Assembly (NCBI GenBank): GCA_964490005.1 | Contig: CAZBBB010000055.1 | Location: forward strand, 1 to 19,109 | Length of the DNA stretch: 19,109 bases | DNA from: CAZBBB01 sp964490005 | GTDB lineage: Bacteria > Planctomycetota > B15-G4 | Direction of reading: 5' to 3' | Shown here: positions 7,947-13,711 of the stretch, one piece after another | Layout of the letters: each line of letters opens with the position of its first letter | How positions within the stretch are numbered: the first letter of the stretch is position 1 | Program-made: the position numbers and the translations under genes | The notes under the pieces: generated by a model | What the model was told of the DNA's origin: nothing | The model's input: only the letters and a program-made list of their open reading frames with translations | Databases searched by the model: none

Positions 7947-7980
7947 GAGGCCCCCTCACCCTTCCGGGTGAGGGGGCCTC
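7947..7980. terminator. Perfect 15-bp bidirectional terminator hairpin
   Basis: GAGGCCCCCTCACCC at 7947-7961 pairs without mismatch with 7966-7980 around a TTCC loop. It lies between two convergent genes, 65 nt after the patatin stop and 42 nt beyond the stop of the minus-strand exported-protein gene. No T-run follows on either strand, but the stem is long and very GC-rich. Confidence 0.75.
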
Positions 7981-7984
7981 TGAT

Positions 7985-8026
7985 CCAACGGCCGCGAGGG
8001 CCGCTGGCTGATCAACAGGTGATCAG
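7985..8026 (-). terminator. Two further hairpins at the 3' end of the exported-protein gene
   Basis: CTGATCA at 8008-8014 pairs with TGATCAG at 8020-8026 (loop 8015-8019), and this hairpin includes the stop codon of the minus-strand gene. Next to it, CGGCC at 7989-7993 pairs with GGCCG at 7999-8003, extended past one mismatch by CCA/TGG. With the 15-bp hairpin at 7947-7980 they form a stack of three structures at the mRNA end. They may stop transcription or protect the 3' end. Confidence 0.4.
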
Positions 8027-9621
8027 TTGAACAGGAAGGACTGCATCGATCCGGAGATCGTGCCGGCCTTGAAGTTCAGCACCGGCGGGGGCGCCGGGTT
8101 GTCCGACGTCGAACCGTAGGTGAGGTTCACCGGGAGACCGATGCCGCACGGGACGCTGCCCGCGAAGCCACCGATCGCGATGGTGAACGACCCGCCCGCG
8201 ATCGCCGGGACACCGAACGCACCCGAGGCAAGACCTTCCGGATCCGGCCAGCCGCTGGAAGCAGCCGCGCTGACGTGCGGGAAGAAGGTCAGACCGAGCG
8301 AGGTCACGTTCTGGATGAAGCCCGTCGCGTGCACCGGGAGGCGGCTGGTACCGACATCCTTGATGATGCCGGGGTCAGCAGCCGGGTTGGCCGGCGGAGC
8401 GAAGGGGAACGTGAAGTTGTTCAGCATCGGGTGGTCGATGCAGAGCCACACGCGCTGAGCCGCACCCGTACCCGTCAGAGGAGCCTTGACGCTGTTGTTC
8501 CACGTCACGAACGAAAGCGTCGTGACCAGCGGGGCGCTCGGATGGGTGGGGTTGTTGCCAGCGTTCTGGTTGAAGCCCGACACGTTGTTCGGGTTGCCAG
8601 CAGCCGCACCGGACGCGCCGGAGAAGCTGATCGCGCCGCTGCCACGACCGACGTCGAAGCCCTGGTTCGCACCACCCGCACCGACCATGTTCTCGGTCTG
8701 GTTGTAGTACGCACCATTGTTCTCCCAGCCCGCAGGCATGAGCGCGACCCGGGTGACCGGCTCGGCCGTCGCCATGAGGAGGCTGTAGTCCGTGGACGCA
8801 ACGAACGGCACGAGGCCGAAGTTGTCGTTCAGGTACAGGGAGTTCGACTGCCAGATGTTCAGCTCGTCGTCCGACATCGCCGCGTACTGGTTGGCATCGG
8901 CCGAGTCCGTCATCCAGTGCCACATGCCGTCGATGTCGTCCAGGAACTGGACGGCCGTCGGGGTCCACGTGAACTGAACGAGCCAGCAGCCGAACGAACC
9001 GGAGCCGGCGGGCAGACCGAGGCTGACGTTACCCGCGGCCGCCACGATCGTGGCCGTGCCGCCGGCGCTGTTCAGCAGGCCGTTCTCCGGCAGCAGCATG
9101 ACCGTCGCCGTGGAGACGCCCGTCACGCCGATGCCCGAGGGCATGCCGGCGAGCAGGAAGCTGAACGTGCTGGCCGGGCCGACGCCGTACGGGATGAACG
9201 AGCCGAGGCCCGCCGCGCACACCGGGTTGGTGAAGATCGCGGGAGCGTTGCCGTTCAGGCCGTCCATCTCGACGAAGAGGATGCCCGGGAAGGAGATCTG
9301 CAGACCGCCGCCACCGATCGGGTTGGCGAAGATGCAGACCGCCTCACGGAAGCGGTTCTGCTTGTACGAGAACTGGATGCCCAACCCGCCGAAGTCGACG
9401 AGCGTGGAGCCGCGCATGTCCTCGCCCTGGACATAGGTACCCATGCCGTCGTCGAGGTGAGTGGCGCCACCCGGGATGCCGATGCCCGCGTACGCGACAT
9501 CGAGTCCGTTGTGGATCACGTGGTAATTCGTCCCGTTCTGGGCATTCACGCTCGAGAGCGTGAGGCCGAGCGCGAGCGCACCGAGCGCCGCACCCCGGGC
9601 AAGATTCTTGCCAAACGTCAT
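8023..9621 (-). CDS. Large exported Gly/Asn-rich protein, function unknown, probably highly expressed
   Basis: A 532-residue protein that I do not recognise. The N-terminus MTFGKNLARGAALGALALG is a classical signal peptide; cleavage is likely after 'SSVNA' (residue 25). The mature chain is rich in Gly, Ala, Asn, Ser and aromatic residues, poor in Lys and Arg, and has no membrane helix. A loop-like stretch 'GNPNNVSGFNQNAGNNP' lies about two thirds along. Five isolated cysteines are seen, and the C-terminus is 'SMQSFLFN'. The composition fits a beta-rich surface or extracellular protein. The ATG at 9621 was chosen over an in-frame ATG at 9765 because GAGGAG precedes it by 7 nt and the signal peptide starts there. 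Asn codons are nearly all AAC, and promoter and Shine-Dalgarno are strong, which suggests high expression. It may be an envelope, stalk or matrix component; this is a guess. Confidence 0.83.
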   Translation of the reverse strand: MTFGKNLARGAALGALALGLTLSSVNAQNGTNYHVIHNGLDVAYAGIGIPGGATHLDDGMGTYVQGEDMRGSTLVDFGGLGIQFSYKQNRFREAVCIFANPIGGGGLQISFPGILFVEMDGLNGNAPAIFTNPVCAAGLGSFIPYGVGPASTFSFLLAGMPSGIGVTGVSTATVMLLPENGLLNSAGGTATIVAAAGNVSLGLPAGSGSFGCWLVQFTWTPTAVQFLDDIDGMWHWMTDSADANQYAAMSDDELNIWQSNSLYLNDNFGLVPFVASTDYSLLMATAEPVTRVALMPAGWENNGAYYNQTENMVGAGGANQGFDVGRGSGAISFSGASGAAAGNPNNVSGFNQNAGNNPTHPSAPLVTTLSFVTWNNSVKAPLTGTGAAQRVWLCIDHPMLNNFTFPFAPPANPAADPGIIKDVGTSRLPVHATGFIQNVTSLGLTFFPHVSAAASSGWPDPEGLASGAFGVPAIAGGSFTIAIGGFAGSVPCGIGLPVNLTYGSTSDNPAPPPVLNFKAGTISGSMQSFLFN

Positions 9622-9823
9622 TGAGGAACTCCTCGTTGAGGGAGGTAGAGAGACACGAAGGGAAAGGGGTGGTGGTACTTCAGGCCCAGCGGGAACAGGC
9701 CGGAACGACCGAGACTCGCTGGGAAGGGGAGGCCACGATCTGAACGGCTCCGAGATGAAGGTCACAGGTGTCGATCAGGTCGAGAGTGCCGGTGGCTGGA
9801 TTCGGGGGAACCACCGCACTACG
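9622..9823 (-). other. Long 5' leader (about 200 nt) of the exported-protein mRNA
   Basis: The promoter at 9858-9830 predicts a start near 9823, giving an untranslated leader of about 200 nt. It holds no convincing gene. One 7-bp inverted repeat is seen (CCCAGCG at 9685-9691, CGCTGGG at 9717-9723). It resembles no riboswitch class that I can recognise by eye. Confidence 0.45.
9629..9634 (-). promoter_or_regulatory. Strong Shine-Dalgarno (GAGGAG) of the exported-protein gene
   Basis: Read on the minus strand, GAGGAG lies 7 nt before the ATG at 9621. It is followed by TTCCTCA, so GAGG could pair with CCTC as a 4-bp stem with a 4-nt loop, a weak way to mask the site. Confidence 0.7.
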
Positions 9824-9829
9824 GCGCTG

Positions 9830-9858
9830 AGAGTAGCCCTCGTGTCAAAACCTGTCAA
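9830..9858 (-). promoter_or_regulatory. Sigma70-type promoter of the exported-protein gene
   Basis: On the minus strand, a perfect TTGACA (9858-9853) is followed after exactly 17 bp by TACTCT (9835-9830), which matches TATAAT at three positions including the first two and the last. A second TTGACA lies 10 bp downstream at 9848-9843, making a direct repeat across the -35 region, but no -10 stands at the right distance from it. Confidence 0.7.
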
Positions 9859-9931
9859 CTGAGCGAATCCGGCCCTCGCACGCGCGCGCGACGAGCCGCC
9901 GCCGCGAGACCGGCACCCCTCCCGGCGAGCC

Positions 9932-9960
9932 TTGAACCTATCGGCGGAACCTGAGATGAT
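9932..9960 (+). promoter_or_regulatory. Promoter of the glmU-prs-rplY-pth unit
   Basis: TTGAAC at 9932-9937 and GATGAT at 9955-9960 are separated by 17 bp, and each matches its consensus at four of six positions. Transcription would start near 9967, about 35 nt before the glmU ATG. The region lies back to back with the promoter of the minus-strand exported-protein gene; the -35 boxes are about 75 bp apart. Confidence 0.55.
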
Positions 9961-10001
9961 CCGGCGCCTTTTTCCGCCCGGATGAAAGGCGCTCCGACGC
10001 C

Positions 10002-11306
10002 ATGCCCGCCACGCCGCACGTCGTCGTTCTCGCCGCCGGGGAGGGCAAGCGCCTGGGCGGGGCCGTGCCGAAGGTGCTCACGCCGCTGTGGGGCTGGCCT
10101 TCGCTCCGCTGGCCGATCGAAGCGGCACTGCCGCTGGATCCCGCTCGAATCGTGGTCGTTGCTGGGCAACATATTGCCGCGATCCGGCAGGCCCTGTCAC
10201 CGCTCGACGGCCGCATCCGGGATGCGGATCGTCGCGTGCGTTTCGCGCTCCAGGAACGGCCCGAGGGCACGGGGGCGGCGGTTCTGGCCGCCGGCCCCCA
10301 ACTCGAGGGAGTCAGCGGTCCGGTGCTGATCCTGAGCGGGGACGGCCCGCTCATCACGACCGAACTGCTGGCGGACCTCCTTGCGGCGCACGTCGCGGCG
10401 CAGGCCGAGGTCTCGGTCCTGACCGCCACGCTCGACGATCCCCGTGGCTACGGCCGGATCGTCCGCGACGAGCAGGGTGAGGTGCAGGCGATCGTCGAGC
10501 AGAAGGACGCCGACGCCGCCACAACGGCGATCTGCGAGGTCAACGCGGGCGTGTGGGTCCTGCAGTGGCCGGCGGCGCAGAAGGACCTGCGCTCGTGCGG
10601 GTCGGCCAACGCCCAGGGCGAGGTCTACCTCACCGACCTCGTGGCGCTCGTCCGGGCGCGCGGCGGGCGCGTCGGTTCGCTGCAGTGCGACGAGCCCGAA
10701 CAGGCGCTGGGATTCAACGACCAGCTCGACCTGGCGCTGGTCCGCTCGGCGCTGCGGCGCCGCATCCTCGAGCGGCATCTGCGCGCGGGCGTCGAGATCG
10801 TCGACCCGGACACCACGTTCATCGACGCGGACGTCGAGATCGAACCCGGAGCCCGCATCCTCCCCTGCACGATGATCGAGGGGCGCTGCCGCCTCGCCTC
10901 CGGCTCGGAGGCCGGGCCCTTCAGCCATCTGCGCGACGGTACGGTCCTCGAGGCCGGTGCCGAAGTCGGCAACTTCACCGAGACCAAGAAGACGACGCTC
11001 GGCCCGGGGGCCAAGGCCAAGCACCTGAGCTACCTCGGAGACGCCACCGTCGGCGCCAAGGCCAACATCGGGGCCGGCACGATCACCGCCAATTACGACG
11101 GCAAGGCCAAGCACCCCACGCACATCGGCGAGCGGGCCTTCATCGGCAGCGGCTCGGTGCTCGTGGCCCCCGCCAAGGTGGGGGATGGCGCGACCACGGG
11201 TGCGGGAGCCATCCTGACGCGCCATTCGGAAGTCCCGGATGGCGAGACTTGGGTCGGCGTCCCCGCGCGTCCCCTGCAGCGCAAGCGCACGACGGAGGAT
11301 GCATGA
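10002..11306 (+). CDS. glmU: Bifunctional N-acetylglucosamine-1-phosphate uridyltransferase / glucosamine-1-phosphate acetyltransferase
   Basis: GlmU makes UDP-GlcNAc for cell wall and lipid A in two steps. The 434-residue chain is slightly shorter than E. coli GlmU (456). The N-terminal uridyltransferase domain (1-about 228) has 'LAAGEGKRL' (10-18, with Lys where Thr is common), 'PKVL' (23-26), Gln84 and 'EGTGAA' (88-93), and 'SGDGPLI' (112-118) with the metal Asp114. The left-handed beta-helix acetyltransferase domain follows. By comparison with E. coli, the acetyltransferase residues are Arg311, Lys329, the catalytic His341 and Tyr344 in 'HLSYLGD', Asn355, Asn364 in 'NYDG', and Lys370. All key residues are kept. 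The start lies about 35 nt after the predicted transcription start. The prs ATG overlaps the glmU stop (ATGA). Confidence 0.96.
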   Translation: MPATPHVVVLAAGEGKRLGGAVPKVLTPLWGWPSLRWPIEAALPLDPARIVVVAGQHIAAIRQALSPLDGRIRDADRRVRFALQERPEGTGAAVLAAGPQLEGVSGPVLILSGDGPLITTELLADLLAAHVAAQAEVSVLTATLDDPRGYGRIVRDEQGEVQAIVEQKDADAATTAICEVNAGVWVLQWPAAQKDLRSCGSANAQGEVYLTDLVALVRARGGRVGSLQCDEPEQALGFNDQLDLALVRSALRRRILERHLRAGVEIVDPDTTFIDADVEIEPGARILPCTMIEGRCRLASGSEAGPFSHLRDGTVLEAGAEVGNFTETKKTTLGPGAKAKHLSYLGDATVGAKANIGAGTITANYDGKAKHPTHIGERAFIGSGSVLVAPAKVGDGATTGAGAILTRHSEVPDGETWVGVPARPLQRKRTTEDA

Positions 11307-12244
11307 CGCAACACGACCTGTGCCTGCTCGCCGGCACCGCGCATCCCGACCTCGCGCGCAAGATCGCCGAACTGCTGCGCACGCCGCTCTGCGACGCGCA
11401 GGTGGGCCGCTTTCCCGACGGCGAGATCGACGTCAAGATCGGCGACGACGTGCGCGGCCGCGACGTCTTCATCCTGCAGCCGACCTGCCCGCCGGTGAAC
11501 GAGAGCATCATGGAGCTGCTCACGCTCGTCGACTGCTGCAAGCGCAGTTCGGTCGGGCGGCTGACGGCCGTCATTCCGTACTTCGGCTACGCGCGCAAGG
11601 ACCGCAAGGACGAGGGGCGCGTTCCGATCACCGCCAAGGTCATCGCGAACTGCCTCACCGTCACCGGCATCGATCGCGTGCTCACGATGGACCTGCACGC
11701 GCCGCAGATCCAGGGCTTCTTCGACGTGCCCGTCGATCACCTCTACGCCAAGCCGGTCTTCAAGGAGTACTTCAAGGCGCTCGACCCCAAGCAGACGGTG
11801 ATCGTGGCCCCCGACGCCGGGGGCATCAAGATGGCGCGTGCGTACGCCAACTCGCTGCACATGCCCTTCGCTATCGTCGACAAGCGCCGCATGGGTCCCG
11901 AGCAGACCGTGAGCGAGCACATGATCGGCGAGGTCGAAGGCCGCGACGTGATCCTGGTCGACGACCTGATCTCCACGGGCGGCACGATCACCGACGCGGT
12001 CCGCATGGTGCAGCGTCACGGCGCGCGCCGCGTCTACATCGCCGCCACGCACGGCCTGTTCTGCGGCAAGGCGCTCGAGAAGCTCGCCGCCGTCAGCGTC
12101 GAGAAGGTGCTCGTCACCGACACCGTGCGCCCGCTCTCGCCCTACCCCGACCAGATCCAGATCCTCTCGGTGGCCCCGCTGCTGGCCGAGGCGATCCGCC
12201 GCATCCACCTCGGACTCTCGGTGAGTTCGCTGTTCGTCGACTGA
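11303..12244 (+). CDS. prs: Ribose-phosphate pyrophosphokinase (PRPP synthetase)
   Basis: A 313-residue class I PRPP synthetase, the usual length. It converts ribose 5-phosphate and ATP to PRPP for purine, pyrimidine, NAD, His and Trp synthesis. Visible motifs: 'GRFPDGEIDVKI' (35-46), 'YARKDRKDEGRVPITAK' (96-112), 'DLHAPQIQGFFDVPVDHL' (130-147) with metal-binding His132, 'APDAGGIKMARAYA' (169-182), and the PRPP loop 'VDDLISTGGT' (219-228). The start codon overlaps the glmU stop as ATGA and has GGAGG at 11294-11298, so translation is coupled. Position between glmU and rplY is the same as in Bacillus subtilis. Confidence 0.97.
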   Translation: MTQHDLCLLAGTAHPDLARKIAELLRTPLCDAQVGRFPDGEIDVKIGDDVRGRDVFILQPTCPPVNESIMELLTLVDCCKRSSVGRLTAVIPYFGYARKDRKDEGRVPITAKVIANCLTVTGIDRVLTMDLHAPQIQGFFDVPVDHLYAKPVFKEYFKALDPKQTVIVAPDAGGIKMARAYANSLHMPFAIVDKRRMGPEQTVSEHMIGEVEGRDVILVDDLISTGGTITDAVRMVQRHGARRVYIAATHGLFCGKALEKLAAVSVEKVLVTDTVRPLSPYPDQIQILSVAPLLAEAIRRIHLGLSVSSLFVD

Positions 12245-12260
12245 ATTCCGCACGTTCCAC

Positions 12261-12286
12261 GAAGGAGGCGGGGCCGCGCGCCCCGC
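12261..12286 (+). promoter_or_regulatory. Displaced Shine-Dalgarno followed by a 7-bp hairpin upstream of rplY
   Basis: GAAGGAGG at 12261-12268 is the best Shine-Dalgarno of the region but lies 28 nt before the rplY ATG. Directly after it, GCGGGGC at 12268-12274 pairs perfectly with GCCCCGC at 12280-12286 around a 5-nt loop. When folded, the hairpin leaves about 10 nt between stem and ATG, a normal distance. Confidence 0.45.
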
Positions 12287-12296
12287 GTGTCGTCCC

Positions 12297-12977
12297 ATGT
12301 CCAAGCAGACCGCCACGCTCAAGACCCAGCCCCGCAACGGCACCGGATCGCGCGCCGCGCGCCACGACCGCGACGCCGGCCGCATCCCGGTGAACATCTA
12401 CGGCCACGGGGAGGTCAACCAGAACCTCGCCATCGACGCGCACGAACTCGACCTGGCGCTCCACACGGCCTCGCACGTGTTCACGCTCTCGATCGACGGC
12501 GCCGAGCAGCCCTGCCTCGTCAAGGAGGTGCAGTACGACACCTGGGGCCTGCGCGTGCTGCACGTCGACTTCGCGCGCGTGAGCCTCACCGAAGAGGTCG
12601 AGGTCGAGGTGGCGCTGGAGTTCACCGGCATCGCCAAGGGGCTCGCCGCGGGCGGCCAGCTCGTCGTGCAGCACCCCGAGCTGTGGGTGCGCTGCCCGGC
12701 CAACCTGATCCCGGACGTGCTCGTGGTCGACATCTCGTCGCTCGAACTCGGCCACGCGATCCACGCGGGCGAGATCGCGCTGCCCGCCGGCGTGTCGCTC
12801 GACACGGAGAAGCTCGAGCCGACCGACCCGGTCGTGAGCGTGCTCGCCCCGAAGGTCGAGGAGGTCGAGCCGGCCGAGGGCGCCGAAGGCGAGGCGGCCG
12901 AGCCGGAGATCGTCGGCGGCGCCAAGCCGGAGGCCGACGGCGCGACCGAGACCAAGGGCGAGAAGGCGGACGACTGA
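12297..12977 (+). CDS. rplY: 50S ribosomal protein L25, CTC/TL5 type
   Basis: A 226-residue L25 of the long CTC form, which binds 5S rRNA in the large subunit. Residues 1 to about 95 are the L25 domain ('RNGTGSRAARHDRDAGRIPV', 'VLHVDFARV'). Residues about 96-185 are the TL5 C-terminal beta domain ('LTEEVEVEVALEFTG', 'LVVQHPELWVRCPANLIPD', 'ISSLELGHAIHAGEI'). Residues 186-226 are an acidic Glu/Ala/Gly tail. The start is fixed by the family N-terminus; no in-frame start exists just upstream. Its strong Shine-Dalgarno is unusually far away and followed by a hairpin. pth begins 3 bp after its stop. Confidence 0.96.
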   Translation: MSKQTATLKTQPRNGTGSRAARHDRDAGRIPVNIYGHGEVNQNLAIDAHELDLALHTASHVFTLSIDGAEQPCLVKEVQYDTWGLRVLHVDFARVSLTEEVEVEVALEFTGIAKGLAAGGQLVVQHPELWVRCPANLIPDVLVVDISSLELGHAIHAGEIALPAGVSLDTEKLEPTDPVVSVLAPKVEEVEPAEGAEGEAAEPEIVGGAKPEADGATETKGEKADD

Positions 12978-12980
12978 GCC

Positions 12981-13562
12981 GTGGCGCGGCGTGTCGTCGT
13001 GGGCCTCGGCAACCCGGGATCCGCCTACGACGGCACGCGGCACAACGTCGGCTTCGCCGTCCTCGACGCGTTGGCGGCTCTCGCGGGGCGCCCGTTCGTG
13101 CGCCGCGGGCGATCGCTCGCCGCGCAGTCGCCGTCGGGCGGCGACGGCGTGCCGTGGGTGCTCGCCAAGCCGCAGACCTTCATGAACCTCTCGGGGCGCG
13201 CGGCCCGCGAACTCCTCGACGAGCACGGCCCGGACACCGCGCTGCTGGTCGTCTGCGACGACTTCCACCTGCCGCTCGGGCGCCTGCGCTTCCGCGCCAA
13301 GGGCAGCGCGGGCGGCCAGAAGGGCCTGGCCTCGATCCTCGAGGCGCTGCCGGGCACCGACGTTCCGCGCCTGCGCCTCGGCATCGGCGATCCGGGGCGC
13401 GTTCCGGCCGAGGACTTCGTGCTGCGGCCCTTCGGGCGCGGTGAGCAGGCCGCCGCGGCGGAGATGGTCGCGCGCGCCGCCGCCTGCCTGCACGACTGGC
13501 TCGCGGACGGCGACTTCGATCGTCTGGGCAACGCGGCCAACGCGCCCGGTGAGCCGGACTGA
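12981..13562 (+). CDS. pth: Peptidyl-tRNA hydrolase
   Basis: A 193-residue Pth, the usual length. It frees tRNA from peptidyl-tRNA released by stalled ribosomes. Conserved residues by comparison with E. coli: Asn11 in 'GLGNPG', catalytic His21 in 'TRHNVGF', Asn69 in 'PQTFMNLSG' and Asp93. The loop that reads GGHNGL in E. coli is here GGQKGL (111-116), so the positions of E. coli His113 and Asn114 are Gln and Lys. The GTG start lies 3 bp after the rplY stop, which implies translational coupling. A hairpin after the gene ends the glmU-prs-rplY-pth unit. Confidence 0.95.
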   Translation: MARRVVVGLGNPGSAYDGTRHNVGFAVLDALAALAGRPFVRRGRSLAAQSPSGGDGVPWVLAKPQTFMNLSGRAARELLDEHGPDTALLVVCDDFHLPLGRLRFRAKGSAGGQKGLASILEALPGTDVPRLRLGIGDPGRVPAEDFVLRPFGRGEQAAAAEMVARAAACLHDWLADGDFDRLGNAANAPGEPD

Positions 13563-13566
13563 GCGA

Positions 13567-13603
13567 GCCCCCGCGCGCCGCCGCTTTCCGCCTCCGCGGG
13601 GGC
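13567..13603 (+). terminator. Hairpin terminator candidate after pth
   Basis: GCCCCCGCG at 13567-13575 pairs perfectly with CGCGGGGGC at 13595-13603 around a 19-nt loop. It begins 5 bp after the pth stop codon and ends exactly where the -35 box of the next promoter begins. No T-run follows. Confidence 0.5.
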
Positions 13604-13633
13604 GTGACACGGACCGGGGGCCCGCGGTAGGAT
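13604..13633 (+). promoter_or_regulatory. Promoter of the S6-S18 / L9 unit
   Basis: GTGACA at 13604-13609 (five of six to TTGACA) and TAGGAT at 13628-13633 (four of six to TATAAT) are 18 bp apart. Transcription would start near 13640, giving a leader of about 70 nt before the GTG start. Confidence 0.6.
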
Positions 13634-13647
13634 CCGCCCTTTTCCCT

Positions 13648-13682
13648 CCTGGCCGGAAGACGCGGCGTTCGCCGCGGGCAGG
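13648..13682 (+). promoter_or_regulatory. Structured mRNA leader, candidate S6:S18 autoregulatory element
   Basis: CGCGGC at 13661-13666 pairs with GCCGCG at 13671-13676 around GTTC. Below it CC at 13653-13654 can pair with GG at 13677-13678, and CCTG at 13648-13651 with CAGG at 13679-13682, leaving GGAAGA (13655-13660) as a one-sided bulge next to a CCG triplet at 13653-13655. Leaders bound by the S6:S18 complex are known in several phyla and carry a CCG next to a helix, mimicking 16S rRNA. The match here is by eye and only approximate. Confidence 0.35.
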
Positions 13683-13711
13683 CCGGCCCGATCCCAGACC
13701 GGAGGCAGGCA

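Noticed and set aside
5437..7959. An 840-codon minus-strand frame opposite the rhomboid, secreted-protein and patatin genes
   Set aside because: It crosses three recognised genes and their gaps and has shadow-type composition.
8275..9624. A 449-codon plus-strand frame opposite the exported-protein gene
   Set aside because: The minus-strand product has signal peptide, Shine-Dalgarno and promoter; the plus-strand product is Arg/Ala/Val-rich without features.
9622..9765. Extension of the exported protein to the in-frame ATG at 9765
   Set aside because: The 48 added residues are Pro/Ser/Arg-rich and would bury the signal peptide. GAGGAG is placed correctly for the ATG at 9621.
12287..12300. A GTG at 12287 as the start served by the strong Shine-Dalgarno before rplY
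   Set aside because: It is out of frame with L25, and its translation is an Arg-rich shadow. It remains the simplest alternative explanation for the distant Shine-Dalgarno only if a regulatory upstream frame exists, which I cannot show.
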